A stretch of 64,000 nt of DNA from Drechslerella dactyloides (Eukaryota > Ascomycota > Orbiliomycetes > Orbiliales > Orbiliaceae), in NCBI GenBank assembly GCA_020064725.1, contig JAGTWJ010000001.1, positions 4,092,001 through 4,156,000 of the forward strand, in the 5' to 3' direction. The notes beneath the pieces are model-generated. The model was not told the DNA's origin. It saw nothing but the letters and a program-made list of their open reading frames with translations, and did not search any database. The translations under genes and the position numbers were made by a program. Within the stretch, counting starts at the first letter, position 1. Each line of letters starts with the position of its first letter. Shown one piece after another: positions 1-11,099 of this stretch.

Positions 1-582
1 AAGCTCCGAGATGACGACCTGGATGGTTTCTAGGATGTCGCGACGGATGGACAGCAGCTTGGTTCGACAGAGCAGCGGGAGAAGCCTCGGAAGCAGCCAG
101 ATCCACTCGCATATTTGATTGGCGGGTTCGCCTTCCGCGGTCCTGTCTCCTTGCCAGAGGAGGTCATCGGGGTTCACGGCACGGACGAGGGTCCTAGGTG
201 TGGCCTGGGTGACCAGGCGGATGATGGCGAGACAGTCCTTCGACTGCGACACGTGGGATTCCGCGGGGAGGAAAGGGTCGTCGTTGTAGAGGCCGTAGAG
301 GACGACGCTCTGGACGAGGTTGACGTTGACGTCTTCGTTATCGGTGGGACAGGGCTGGCCGTCGCCGGAGGAGATGGCACCGGTGCCGGCACCAGCGATC
401 TGGGTGTGATCGGGACGGTATATCGCGAGGACCTGCTCGAGGACGTTCTTGTTGGAGGCTCCGATCTGGGTCGCGGTGCCGCCGTCGGAGCCCAGATTGC
501 GGCGGATGGCCTGGGCGAGCAGGGTTCCCTGGGGCGGGGCATTGGCCTGGGAGGCAGGTGCCGGCGACGAGGCCGGCGGCAT
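1..582 (-). CDS. Unidentified conserved-looking protein, N-terminal part (cut by window edge)
   Basis: An open frame of 194 codons runs from an ATG at 582-580 to the left edge without a stop, so only the N-terminus is seen. The first 18 or so residues are Ala/Pro/Ser-rich (MPPASSPAPASQANAPP). The rest looks like a folded, mostly helical protein, with a hydrophobic stretch around residues 85-105 (NLVQSVVLYGLYNDDPF) and another near the edge (WIWLLPRLLPLLCR). Leucine-rich helical spacing suggests an armadillo/HEAT-like scaffold, but that is inference only. I do not recognise the family. The two other long frames on this strand are Pro/Ser/Arg-rich shadows. It is transcribed away from the Ser/Pro-rich gene at 1326, with which it shares a 740-bp GA/CT-rich spacer. 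Confidence 0.6.
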   Translation of the reverse strand, partial: MPPASSPAPASQANAPPQGTLLAQAIRRNLGSDGGTATQIGASNKNVLEQVLAIYRPDHTQIAGAGTGAISSGDGQPCPTDNEDVNVNLVQSVVLYGLYNDDPFLPAESHVSQSKDCLAIIRLVTQATPRTLVRAVNPDDLLWQGDRTAEGEPANQICEWIWLLPRLLPLLCRTKLLSIRRDILETIQVVISEL

Positions 583-1325
583 GGCGGGATGACGGCAGCA
601 GCGGCGGCAGCAGCAGCAGCAGAAGACGAAACCTGGAGATGACGAGGGAGGAGGAGAGAGAGAGAGAGAGAGAGAGGGAGAGATCGCGAGATTGGGCCGC
701 AAATGAGGGCGCTGCTTGGGGCGCGCGACAAGCGGCCCTCGACACGACTTCCGTGCTAACTAGCGGTAAGTAGCACAAACGGCGTCCCCGCCATCACCCG
801 TCTGGCGGCTTGGCAACCGCAGCCGGCTGTTCCTCGAGCCCGGCTCCTCAGGGGCCCCGTCGCATTCTCTCTCTCTTCTCTTCTCTTCTCTCGCCCTCTC
901 TCTCTTTCTCTCTCTCGCTTTCTCTCTCATCCGTCCTTCGCTCCCCATCGCGACTTCCCTCCTCCCTCCCTCCCGTCCTTCTTCTCCTTCACGGCGACGC
1001 TGCTTTCGGGGTCCCGTCACGCCAACTAGTATCCTTGCATCGCCGCCGTCGTTTCGCTGGCCTATCGCCAACAGCAGCAATCCCGGCAGCGCTCCGGCAC
1101 TAGCACCATCCGCAGCAAGCAGACCGCAGTCCAGGCAGACCGCATCTCGCCAGCTACACACCAACATCAGCGCTCGCACCTGCGCCAGCGTCAGCAACGG
1201 AGAAGCAGAAGCACGAACGTTCATCAATTGGCAGTTCCGAGCTTCCGGTCCTCGCAATCGATCAGTCGTCCCGCCTCGTGGTCGTGGTTATCCAGCATCC
1301 AGTCTCGTCTCCACGTATCGTCCCG
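583..1325. other. Divergent intergenic region with GA and CT tracts
   Basis: This 743-bp spacer lies between two divergently transcribed genes. It holds an almost pure GA run at about 649-678 and a long CT-rich tract at about 865-935. Such tracts are common in fungal promoters and 5' leaders. I see no convincing gene. Confidence 0.6.
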
Positions 1326-2033
1326 ATGATGGCTTCCAAACTCCAGCTGCCTCCTCTGAACTTCGAGTCGAGGGGTTCCCTGACCGCCGACTTCCAGATC
1401 CCGGACTCGCCTCCCCATTCCCGCCCGGCAACACCCTCGCGATATGAGGCCAACCAAGCGAGTGCCCGCGCCGGCGCCGACACCGCCACCACCAACCCAG
1501 CCGGCCACGCGTCAACATCGCCAACTTCTCGGATCACCGACCGCGCTCTCGCCAACGGCGACGGCAAAGGCGCCGGACTGGCCAGCAAGCCGTCGGTCTC
1601 CAGCTTACATGTGTCTCCAAACTCCCCGCCAATGTCCCCGCACTCGCCCCGGCCGGGCTCGGTGCGCCATTTGCTCTCCAAGATGAGCCTGTCCGGATCC
1701 TACAAGGAGGCCGACGAGGCCACGCTCTCGTCCATCAAGTCGCCGTCCCACGCATCGCAGAGCCTGCACGACGGCGACAGCGCGAGCGAACGCGCCATGT
1801 CCATCAGCAGCAAGGGATTCTTTTCCAGCTTCAGGAGAAATAGCTCCAAGCGGTCGGTCAGCTCGACCCGGAGCAAGATCACCGCTCCGCCGACACCGAT
1901 ATCCACCCCGCGAGCGCCGACCATCGAGGAGAAAACCGCGGAACTCATCAAGAAGAGCCCGCCCCCCCAGATTCCGGATCTGCCGCAAGCCTCGGTTTCC
2001 TCCTTTGACAACGACCTGTTCAAGAACATATAA
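1326..2033 (+). CDS. Ser/Pro-rich, probably disordered ascomycete protein ending DLFKNI
   Basis: A single-exon frame of 235 aa starts at the tandem ATGs at 1326 and 1329; a longer open frame upstream has no ATG. The protein is dominated by Ser, Pro, Thr and Ala, with many SP/TP dipeptides (phosphorylation-prone sites, e.g. SPNSPPMSPHSP). A basic patch around residues 155-180 (FRRNSSKRSVSSTRSK) precedes a short charged helix (IEEKTAELIKKS) and the terminal motif FDNDLFKNI. There is no catalytic domain and no membrane segment. From memory, filamentous ascomycetes share short proteins of this kind with a similar DLFKNI-like tail, but I cannot give a function. Codon use (C/G-ending) supports coding. 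The 5' flank is pyrimidine-rich, as in highly expressed fungal genes. Confidence 0.7.
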   Translation: MMASKLQLPPLNFESRGSLTADFQIPDSPPHSRPATPSRYEANQASARAGADTATTNPAGHASTSPTSRITDRALANGDGKGAGLASKPSVSSLHVSPNSPPMSPHSPRPGSVRHLLSKMSLSGSYKEADEATLSSIKSPSHASQSLHDGDSASERAMSISSKGFFSSFRRNSSKRSVSSTRSKITAPPTPISTPRAPTIEEKTAELIKKSPPPQIPDLPQASVSSFDNDLFKNI

Positions 2034-3354
2034 AATTTTGATATTTTGTTTTCTCGAATACAGTCAGACAGTCGGTCAACCTGCAAGCAAGCAAGCAAGC
2101 CGTCAATCCAGCGTCGCTATTTCTCGATTTTACTCAGTTGTACCAACCTCATTTTCCGCCCCGCCTTCACACTAATACTTGTTGCATCCTCCGTGCTTTT
2201 TTCCCTTACAATCTTTTCTTTCTTTCTTTCTTTTTCTTTGTTGCCATCGCCTTATTTTACCTTATATAAGTGTCTACTGCCTGCCTCTACCTTTCGTATA
2301 ATTGCCATTAGATGCATCTTTCCCTGTTTCAAATCCTGAATTTCGGCGTCCGTCATCTGTCCTCTTGCTTCTTCCTCCGTCCGCCTCCCACTTTCCCGCA
2401 AAAGAATACCGCAGCCGCCACCACCACCACTATCGAGATATCGCTTTTCTTTTTCTTGTTTTTCTGGGCTGCATGGGTCGGTTTGGCATCGCGAGGCCTT
2501 GCCGAACCGGAGAGCAATGCATGCACGAAGCACGTGAGCCACACCCTCCCAGGGCTCGGAGGGGCTTTCCCAGTGGTTTATCTTCCGAGTTGGTTATTTT
2601 ATGCGGCTCGAGCCTCCCGAGCAGTTCTGGTTGAATACCCAATCGATTTGATGCGCATACATTTAGGTACCAAAATGCGACCGTTCCGAGAATCTATATA
2701 TACTGCTGGCCAGACATGATCCGGTCCGCTTTGTTCATTCGCGCGATCTCTTTCTTAGCGTCCCCGAGAGTAGACTAGTAGGCGTGCGAGTGCGTAATGT
2801 GTATCATTATAACGTGCACCGTAGCCGGGCGTTCTCGAACGTCACGGCCGTTTCGCCTGTGTTTCCCGCCGTTTGAGAGGCGCAAGGCGCCACCGTCCGC
2901 TTTTCTCCACGCTGTCGCCCAAGGAAGCAAGTGCCACCGCGCCGTGCTGTTCCCTCCGTGCTCCGTTCCGTCTTGTGCGAGAGCGCCTGCACGGAGATGT
3001 CTGATGTCTGCCTGCCGAGAGGGAGAACCCTTGAAGCCCGGCGGACGAGCTAGTAGTAGTAGTAGCAGTAGTAGTAGCAAAAGTGGGGCCTGCCCGCAGC
3101 GCCGGCGTGTCGCGTCGCGTCGTGTTGCCGGCCCAGCGGGGACCGATCTCCCCCGCCGGCTCGTTGCCAGGCGCCGTTAACATCGCGACACCGCTCCAGC
3201 AAGAAGGTCGTTCGAACAAAGCATCGACCCTCTCCACTCGAACCTACTAGTCTCGCGGGCCAGACACGCACCAAGTCGAACCCCATCGACGCGATCTCCT
3301 TCCGGATACATCGATTCAGCAGCATTTGGTCTCGGGTATCCACCGTCAGCAGCC
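2034..3354. other. Intergenic region, no gene seen
   Basis: This 1.3-kb spacer contains a TTTC microsatellite at about 2214-2236, T-rich stretches after the preceding gene, and a short AGT repeat at about 3052-3075. Frames here lack coding character. Confidence 0.6.
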
Positions 3355-4370
3355 ATGGGAACACCGATTTCGCAGCGCCCCGTCGACCGGTTCTACCGGA
3401 CCGTGTTCACTGTGATATTGGCCATCGCGGTTGGTTCGTATCAACGTCGTCCCGTTGCATTTCCGCCCATTGCCACCCGCGCATCGTATACGCTTATGAT
3501 GCATGCATGCAAACATGCAGACATGCATGCTGCGCTCATGTAACCACGCATCTGCAAGACCGAAAAGCTAATAACCTCACCAACGTTGCAAAATGACGCC
3601 GTCGCCAACGATCCAGTTGCCGACTGCTCTCCCCTCTATCCGGATTGGCTGCGGCCAGCCTTCGTGCGCCAGATGCACAAGCTCCAGTTCGAAACCTTCA
3701 AGGACCCGTTCTTCAACTTTGCCATCACGCGGCCATGGTTCGACTCTCTGGTCTACATGGAGCTGTTCGTGCTCGTCCCCATGAACGCCTGGCTTCTGTA
3801 CGGCTGGACGGTTGGTAAGACTCACGTCCGAATCCTGCTCCGTCCTCCCGCGTATCAATTGATCCATCGATCGATGCAAACGCATGCAATGCAGCCTGAT
3901 CCGACCTGACCTGACCTTACCGTGTCCCTCCAAAAGACCACCCGCTGGTTCCACTGACCATGCTCATGTACGCATACCACATGGCTGTAACCACCGTCCC
4001 TTGCCTCGCGGAGATATCCCACCAGCAGGCTCTGTCGGTATCCGAGAAGGGCGCCCTCTTCGGCATGTACGGGCCCTTCGTTGCCTTGCGTGAGTGCAGC
4101 CTCCCCGTGCAAATCGATCGCAAGATCCATCCTGCCGTGCATATCCCAGTCGAACGACTGCGTGTGCATTCCAGGCGTGCTCATTGCGTTTTGAAATATG
4201 GAATTACATGCTTTACGCCTCCCCCCGATGCAATGCACCGTCCCAGCTGACCGCGCCATCTTCTTGTCTCTTCAATCGCAGCCTTGTACATGATCTATGA
4301 CGCGTATGGCCGGGCCAGCAAGCAGATACTCGCGTTGCACCGGGCCAACGGCGCCGCAAAGGCCAAATGA
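3355..4370 (+). CDS. EXPERA-domain membrane protein, TMEM97/sigma-2 receptor-like
   Basis: Four exons (3355-3433, 3617-3814, 3937-4089, 4282-4370) join in matching phases to a 172-aa protein. It has four hydrophobic helices: TM1 FYRTVFTVILAIAV followed by the conserved acidic residue in VADCSPLYP; then the FETFKDPFF loop and TM2 LVYMELFVLVPMNAWLLYG; TM3 PLTMLMYAYHMAVTTVPCL; and TM4 ALFGMYGPFVALPLYMIYD. The short basic C-terminus ends AKAK. Length and layout match the EXPERA family (TMEM97, DUF2781) of ER/endolysosomal proteins linked in animals to sterol trafficking and sterol-isomerase-like binding pockets. The link to sterols here is family knowledge, not shown by the sequence. Intron 1 uses donor GTTCGT at 3434. 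The next gene (zuotin) follows in the same direction after 345 bp. Confidence 0.8.
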
Positions 4371-4715
4371 GACGCAGGCTGCAGAACACAACCACCAGCG
4401 CGGTCACTGGAGTCGCGAGGAATCGATACCACCCGGGTGGCTTGGCTCGGGTGCTGCTGTAGCTATTTATGCAGCCCGAGATTCAGTTGTAGATAGTTCC
4501 GTCATCCGTAGGCACGAATTCAAGACGGCACGATCGAGTGCACTCGTTCTGCGCCGAGTGAGAGCTCCAGCCGCGGCAGCGTGTTGGCCGGCTGCAGAAC
4601 AACGCAGCCCGCTCACTTCCACCAAACGTGAAATACCTGCTATCCCGAGAGAGAAAAAAATCCTCGCTCGAGCACATCCTCTGGAATCCACATACCGGCC
4701 AGCTGCATCACCGCC
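4371..4715. other. Short intergenic region between TMEM97-like gene and zuotin
   Basis: These 345 bp must hold the 3' end of one gene and the promoter of the next in the same direction. I see no TATA-like element that I would defend and no gene. Confidence 0.5.
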
Positions 4716-6305
4716 ATGAACGTCGTCGCAACTGCCCACACCCTGCTCGCCCCCGAGGCCGAGTGGTCTCACGATGGTGCCTTCCATATCATCGAGCAGC
4801 TCTCCAAGCCCATCCACCGCAATCTCGAGCCTGTCGGCCCACACTACCTCGCCCACGCTCGGAGAGTACGTTCATTAATTCCCCAGATCCACACTCGATT
4901 GATCCCTTGCAGCCACCGCCACCGCTATCATATGACCGAATCCTATAATACCACACACACGCTGACATCAAGCTGCTCGATCTGTGTAGAAGCGCCACCA
5001 TCGTACTTTCTCGGAGGACGACCGCATTGTTGCTGCTCAGCAAGCCAAGAATGTTGAAGACGCGGACTCCGGCGAGATAAGCGAACCCGAGGATCCTCTG
5101 CTTCTCTCCAGAGACCCCAAGGACTGGAAGGTCTGCTCCCATCGCTGCGCCCGATTCGGCAATATCAAACCTCTAACCGATCTCGTCATTGTAGAACCAA
5201 GACCACTATGCAGTCCTCGGCCTCAGCAAGTACCGCTGGAAGGCCACCGACGAGCAGATCAAGAAGGCGCACAGGAAGAAGGTCCTAAAGCATCATCCTG
5301 ACAAGAAGGCCGCAGCTGGCGGCATCGATGACGACAACTTCTTCAAGTGCATCCAGAAGGGTACGCTTTCTACCATCACCCACGAGATACAAGTTGCATC
5401 CAATGCTAACCATGCCCTCGATTTATCCAGCCATGGAAATCCTCACCGACCCGATCAAGCGCCGCCAATACGACTCCGTTGACGAGTTCGCCGACGTCGA
5501 GCCGCCATCCCGAAAGGCGAAGGGCAACATCTACAAGCTCTGGAACCCCGTCTTCGACAGCGAGGGCCGTTTCTCCAAGAAGAAGCCCGTACCGCGTTTC
5601 GGCGACGACAAGTCCACCAAGCCCAATGTTGAGGAATTCTACAACTTTTGGTACAACTTTGATTCCTGGAGGACCTTCGAGTATCTCGATGAGGATGTTC
5701 CCGATGATAACGAGAACAGAGATCAAAAGAGGCACGTCGAGCGGAAGAACAAGGCCGCTCGAGCCAAGAGAAAGACCGAGGATACCGCAAGGTTGAGGAA
5801 AATCGTCGACGACGCCCTCGCTATGGACGTGAGGTTGCAAAAATTCCGCAAGGAAGAGAGGCTGCAGAAGGACGCGAAGAAGATAGCCAGGGAGGCCGAA
5901 GAAAAGCGATTGGCCGAGGAGGCCAAGAAGAAGGCCGAAGAGGACGCTAAGAGGAAGGAAGAAGAGGAAGCCGCCGCGAAGGCATCCAAGGCGGATGCTA
6001 AGAAGGCCAAAGAAGCCGCGAAGAACGCAGCTAAGAAGAACAAGAGAGTTCTCCGGAAGGGTGCTGAGGACGCAAACTACTTCCACCCGGATGGTGCAGC
6101 GCCTCCCGACGTCATCAACAATGTCCTGGCTGACGTCGAGCTTCTGATCACTAAGCTCGATAACGAAGAGCTGGATGTCGTCGCGAAGAAGCTCGCGGGG
6201 CTCAAGGTTGCCGACGACGTCAAGGGAGTCCTGGTCGACAGCATCCACAGCACCGTAGGAAAGGGTTCAGCAAAAGAAAGCGACTACAAAATCCTTCTTC
6301 AATAA
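4716..6305 (+). CDS. ZUO1: Zuotin, J-protein of the ribosome-associated complex
   Basis: Four exons (4716-4865, 4990-5130, 5195-5360, 5431-6305) give 443 aa, the normal size of fungal zuotin. The J-domain (about residues 99-180) has YAVLGLSKYRWKATDEQIKK and the signature HHPDKK, needed to stimulate the Hsp70 ATPase. It is followed by the zuotin homology region (FYNFWYNFDSWRTFEYLDED). Next comes a long charged helix rich in Lys/Glu/Ala (residues about 265-350) that contacts the ribosome in yeast. The tail is a four-helix bundle (NNVLADVELLITKLDNEELD). In yeast Zuo1 pairs with Ssz1 as RAC and helps Ssb fold nascent chains at the tunnel exit. Intron positions interrupt the region before the J-domain and its end. 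It converges on ERG6. Confidence 0.95.
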
Positions 6306-6724
6306 GCTGCCATTCAGCCTATGGCGTTGCGGCAGTTACAGGTCGAGTAGACAGAAACCAATCGGCGCCCCATCCTATATAGCATCTTAGAATACCTATA
6401 AAGAATCGTTACCTATCACAATGCTGTTTGTGCAGTAATTCTGATTTCCCCGACGCATTATGGTGTCAAAAGTCTTTATTATCTATTATGATCTACCAAT
6501 TATAGTACAAGAAAAGGTGTGCCAACTCCCTTCTAACGCTGGACGAATGACAAGAGTGAAGTGCAAATCCCGGCCACAAAGGACGTGCAACGCTCAATTG
6601 AGGGAAGGGGCTATTACCAAGGAGTATTTTACCATTAATCGTGGATTATGAAGCCGTATATGAACGAGGGAGGCGTTTGAAAGGAGCTGAAGCAACCAGC
6701 AAATCAAGTAAAAATGAAAAGAAA
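6306..6724. other. Convergent 3' spacer between zuotin and ERG6
   Basis: These 419 bp between two convergent stop codons hold the two 3' UTRs. The region is AT-richer than the genes and has no coding character. Confidence 0.5.
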
Positions 6725-8002
6725 TTACTGCGCTGCCGGTTTCCTCGCGACGGCGAGGTACATTGGCGTGAACAGCTTCTGTCGACCGCCCTCGACCAAG
6801 TTGTCAGCAGCGGTCGCAAGGGAATCAGCAGCCTTGCGAGCGCCTTGTGGCGCGATGCCGACAGTCTCGAGGGCGCCGACAAAGTAGTGGGCAAGATTCC
6901 GACCGATCCAGGTCATCCGGCCGATGGTGAAGATGTCCGTAAGGCTGGCACAATACTTCATATCGCCAGCGAGCGGGTAGTACCAAGGAATGGGGTCGGG
7001 CCTATCAGCCAGATCCTCCTGGTATTCGATCTCGAAACCAACAGCCTTAAGCGCCTTGAGGCACTCTTCGATGCGGACCATCTGGGCAATTCCGTCGCCA
7101 CTAGAACCGGATCAAGTTAGAGAACGAACGTGGAACTAAATTTGGTCTCCGGGAATGTTGATCGGAAACTTACAGCTCAATGCCACGGCGAATCCTTCGG
7201 TGCTCAGCGTTGGACTCGTCAAAGTTCTCAGTCATGAGCCACTCGTAGACACCAAAGACACCACCGGGTTTGAGGACCTTGAAGATCTGGCCGTAGACGC
7301 CCTCGAGGCTGGGGGCGTGGACCGTGGCTTCAATAGCGTAGACGGCGTCAAAGGTTTCCTCCTTGAAGGACATCTGCATGAAGTCTCCCTTGGTGAATCT
7401 CTGTTCGTAGGATGGAAAGGTTAGCAAGGGCCGTCGATGGAACAGCAGTAGGGAAGAAGCGTGTTTCGTACCAATTGGTTCTCGAGACCAGCCTTGTGGG
7501 CGTACATCGAAGCTCTGGCGATCTGGTAGTCGTTGTTATTGAGGCCAGTGATCTTGCAGTCGCTGAATCGCGCGATTTCTCGCGCCGGGCCACCAACACC
7601 GCAGCCGACATCAAGGACGTGCATGCCAGGCTTGATGCCCATCTTCAGAGCCAGAAAGTGCTCATGGCGAGCAATGGCCTGGTTGAAGCCCTCGCCGGGG
7701 TAGAATCTACAGAAGTGGAAGGACTGGCCCCATCCATTCTCGTAGAGATCCGTGGCGAGGTTGTAGTAGTGGCGTGTGAGGGTAGCGTACTCGGCCAGAC
7801 GCTTCTGCTTCTCTTCTTCAGTCTCGTTGCCGTCTTCAAAGCCATCCCAATGCTTGAAGTATTCTTTAGCAGCTTCGGCGGAGGCCTGTTTGTCCTTGCC
7901 CAAGAAGCCGGCGAAGTAGCCGGACTGGCTGACTTGGCCGTGCATGGCCTTGGAGAAGTCGGAATCACGCTGGTGATCCTCCTTTTCGAGTTTGGAAACC
8001 AT
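6725..8002 (-). CDS. ERG6: Sterol 24-C-methyltransferase
   Basis: Three exons read from 8002 downward (8002-7472, 7400-7174, 7100-6725) encode 377 aa, the usual length. The enzyme transfers a methyl group from S-adenosylmethionine to C-24 of zymosterol in ergosterol synthesis, at ER and lipid droplets. Visible features are the sterol-binding N-terminal block (YYNLATDLYENGWGQSFHFC), SAM motif I (VLDVGCGVGGPAREIARF), the acidic motif (FDAVYAIEATVHAP), LKPGGVFGVYEW and the C-terminal sterol methyltransferase domain (GDGIAQMVRIEECLKALKAVGFE). The start ATG at 8002 gives MVSKLEKEDHQ; the upstream extension of the frame lacks family similarity. Both introns have normal GTACGA/GTAAGT donors. It shares a 452-bp divergent promoter with SLT11. 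Confidence 0.96.
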
Positions 8003-8454
8003 GATGATGGATTGAACGAAGAGTGTTGGGTGAGGAGAGGTAGATTGAGCTGAGATGGATGATGTTGAATCGAAGGAAGAGAGAATTAGAGGCTGAAGTG
8101 ACAGCTGGCGACAAAGAGAGAACAGACGGCTGAATGAGCGTGGGCGAGAACGCGAGCGAGGAAAGGGGAACCCAGGAGAACGAGCGACGACCGAAGATAT
8201 AATAAAATGTAGTCTTTTAGCACGGGCGCCGAAGCTCCAGCTGCCTCTTCTGCTTCGGGCGAGAAAAAGCGCGCCGCCCGAAAAAGCAAGCACGGGCCAG
8301 CTCGGCGCCCGAACTCGCGCTGACTCAGCAGACGCGCCAAACCCGGCGCGGCTTGCAGCAGTTATTCAGCAACCTCAACCTCGCCTTCAACATCGCCATC
8401 GCCGTCGCCGTCGCCATCGTCACTGCCATCGTCGCTTCACCGACGCCGTCCGCA
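8003..8454. other. Divergent promoter region of ERG6 and SLT11
   Basis: A 452-bp spacer between two start codons; it must carry both promoters. A GCC/GTC trinucleotide-rich run (about 8390-8450) sits directly upstream of SLT11. I see no sterol-response element that I could name with confidence. Confidence 0.5.
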
Positions 8455-9744
8455 ATGCCGCCTAAAGCTGACATCAACCGGGTACGTACACTTGCTCATG
8501 CCTCTGCGCTGTCGCTCCATTGCTAACCGCGAACTCTTGCTCCAGTCCGGCTCCGAGTCGACCGACTTCCCATCCGTCTGCGAGAACTGCCTCCCCGAGA
8601 ACCCCTATGTCCAGATGATCAAGGAGAACTACGGCGCCGAATGCAAGATATGCACCCGCCCGTTCACCGTCTTTCGATGGCTGCCCGATCGAAACAGTCG
8701 GTACAAGAAGACAAACGTCCGTATCCTTACCATTCTTTCCGTGTCCTTCGTTCCGTATCGCTGACATTGCTCGCTCCCAGATCTGCCTTACCTGCGCTAG
8801 ACTCAAAAACTGCTGCCAATGCTGCATGCTCGACCTTTCCTTCGGCCTGCCCATCGTCGTCCGCGATGCCGCCCTCAAACTCGTCGCGCAGGGTCCTTCC
8901 TCCGAAATCAACAAGCAGTACCACGCCCAGAACACCGAGAACAACCTGGCCGAAGGCCAAATTCCCGAAGAATACGAGAAGACCGACTCTGCCGCAAGGG
9001 ACCTGTTGAAGCGGCTGGCCACCAGCGAACCGTACTATAAAAGGCCGAGGAGAAACCGAGACGACAACGCCCCCGGCGGTTCAGGCGGCATCGCGGGCAG
9101 GAGCGGGCCGGGTCCCATACGGACAAGAGGTGGCGATCGAAGTAGAGGTGGTGGCGGTGGAAGAGGTGGTGGCAGGACTGGTATCAAGAATTTCCCTTCC
9201 GCTGCCCAGCTACCCCCTGGACCTCAGGATATCGAACCTCCGGCCGATAAGAGCATAACATCATTGTTCCTACTCGGGTATGTATAGACAACTTAAACTC
9301 AACGGCAGTAGCCATCTGTTATAACATTTGCTGACATTTCCGTCTCATAGTGTCGAGGACGATCTCGCAGAGCACGCCATCCGAACATTCTTTTCGGCAT
9401 TCGGCCAAATCAGTTCGATTGTCTGTGTACATCACTCCCGCTGCGCATTCGTGAATTTCCAGACACGGGCAGGAGCAGAGGCCGCAGCAGCGTCCTGTCA
9501 AGGAAAAGCAATCATTGCAGGATGCCCGTTGAGAATAATGTGGGGAAAGCCGCGACCGCTGGGTAACATTGACCGAGGCCAGGTGGCGGCGATGACACGA
9601 GCGTCAGGGAAAAATGCAGGCCAAGGTGCAGCCAGCTCTTCGGCGGAGGAAACCGAGCAGACAGCAGCCGATCCCATGGAACCGCTGCAACCCCCTGGTG
9701 TTTCCGATAAGGGCTTCATGTATCCCTCACAGAGGCCGGAATAG
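8455..9744 (+). CDS. SLT11: Pre-mRNA splicing factor SLT11/ECM2 (RBM22 family)
   Basis: Four exons (8455-8481, 8546-8716, 8781-9277, 9351-9744) give 362 aa. The N-terminal zinc module (residues about 20-80) keeps the cysteine pattern of RBM22/Ecm2: CENCLPENPY, CKICTRPFTVFRW and CLTCARLKNCCQCC, followed by LDLSFGLPIVVRD. A Gly/Arg-rich linker (RSRGGGGGRGGG, about residues 195-205) leads to one RRM (about residues 230-310) with SLFLLG, CAFVNFQTRAGAEAAA and LRIMWGKPR. In yeast Ecm2/Slt11 binds U6 snRNA and supports the catalytic spliceosome with the NTC complex. The first coding exon is only nine codons. The Ala/Gln/Glu-rich C-terminus is probably disordered. Confidence 0.93.
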
Positions 9745-10050
9745 TCTGGATATGCACTCTTACAAAAAGCATTTGCGCTTCGAAGCTTATTTGGAGTTCA
9801 ATGGTTGGTTCTTCGATTTTTGCGGGCGTTTCAAGGTAGCATCCAGCATCCAGTAGATATATTTGGCAAAGCATAGCTCTCTTCATTCAACCTGGTTTCC
9901 ATTATTCTGAAATGTATATTATTATTCATTCTACAAAATTGTATCATGGCCATCGCGCCGTTTTTGGCAACGAACTCCGAGGCGCTATCACTTCCGATGA
10001 AACGGTTTCTATAACCGGACCAAGCTTGTGGACAACGGACTGTTCATGAA
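9745..10050. other. 3' spacer between SLT11 and MZM1 (convergent)
   Basis: About 300 bp of AT-richer sequence between two convergent stop codons. No gene seen. Confidence 0.45.
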
Positions 10051-10541
10051 CTAGCTGCACTTCTCGAGTCGCCCCACGCGGCCTTTCAACGGCGTCTTGA
10101 TGCTCTCGTTGTCGCCCCTTTCGGTTTCATCGTGGATCCGTAATTCTTTCGACGCAGCAAACGTCAAGAAACTTCCGTCAGCAAAAAAGAAACCACCGCC
10201 AGCGTCGGCGTTACGGGTTACTGCACATACTGTAGACATCCTCGCCGTCCGCCTTGACGGCCTGGACTACATTCTGTCTCAGATAGTTTGCGACCTCAAA
10301 GGCGTGCTTTATCCTCTCGCTCGGCGGCGCATCGTCGGGACCGGGTGCAGCGTCGCGGCTGCGTTCAAACTGCGTGCGGATTTCGCGGTGGGATGCCACG
10401 AGAAGCTTTGCATCGCCTGGACAAGGGTTGCAAAATGTTAGAATACGGAAGATTTGAATGCAAGTGAATGAGATGCTACTGACCCTGAAAGGCGAGGCGT
10501 GAGGCACGGAGCAGCGCGCGGTAAGCTTGGAGGGCGCTCAT
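10051..10541 (-). CDS. MZM1: Mitochondrial zinc maintenance protein 1, LYR-motif factor for complex III
   Basis: Three exons (10541-10484, 10416-10231, 10145-10051) give a 112-aa protein, the usual size of this family. The N-terminus MSALQAYRALLRASRLAF carries the L-Y-R-like signature of LYR proteins (here AYRALLR). The middle helix is IKHAFEVANYLRQNVVQ and the diagnostic C-terminal block is YKLRIHDETERGDNESIK. In yeast Mzm1 is a matrix chaperone that stabilises the Rieske protein Rip1 before insertion into complex III. The second intron (10230-10146) was placed with the acceptor at GAAAG so that VYKLRIHD is restored; the alternative upstream AG would insert unrelated residues. Confidence 0.88.
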
Positions 10542-11099
10542 TTATCTGACCGGCATCTGGCAGACAATGGGTGTCGTTTTGTGATTCGCGTTCCCAATCA
10601 ACGAGTATTTTACATGAGACCAGGGTTTTCAAGCATTGGAGATACCGATTCGTCGGTTCGAAGAGGTTGGACGGTGTTGTTGCCAAACTCAATTCACGCT
10701 ATCCGAGATAAAAATTCGCATCCAGATAGTTCCCCAATCTAAAGGATCCAGTACCAGACCAACGTGCATACTACTTGATTGATTGCGTTCAATTCGATTA
10801 TGTATAGCAAGTAGGTATTCGTAGCGTATAACTCCGCGAGAATTCTACGGAATTGAAAATGCATATTTTGCGTCCTGCATAAAGGGAGTGTGAATGAATG
10901 TAGTATGCCTTCGAGCCACGCTTTGCACCTGCAAAGCAATTATATAATCCTAGATGCGGGCTTCCAAGCAATTCAGGACGTAGCATCGATATAGAAAAAT
11001 GGAGAAGAAGTTCAAATATGTACTTTAAGTAACATTTGCAAACGTAATACTATGCAACATGACAGCCAAGACAGCGACTACAACCACAACGGTTTACCT
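10542..11099. other. Spacer between MZM1 and PDB1
   Basis: 558 bp, AT-rich, between the start of MZM1 and the stop of PDB1, both on the minus strand. It should contain the MZM1 promoter and the PDB1 3' UTR. No further gene is seen. Confidence 0.5.

Noticed and set aside
3481..3540. ATGCATGCA-type repeats in TMEM97-like intron 1
   Set aside because: Short palindromic simple sequence within an intron; nothing indicates a mobile element.
5406..6248. 280-residue open frame antisense to zuotin
   Set aside because: It is a shadow of the Lys/Glu/Ala-rich zuotin helix; composition is Leu/Val-biased with no domain.
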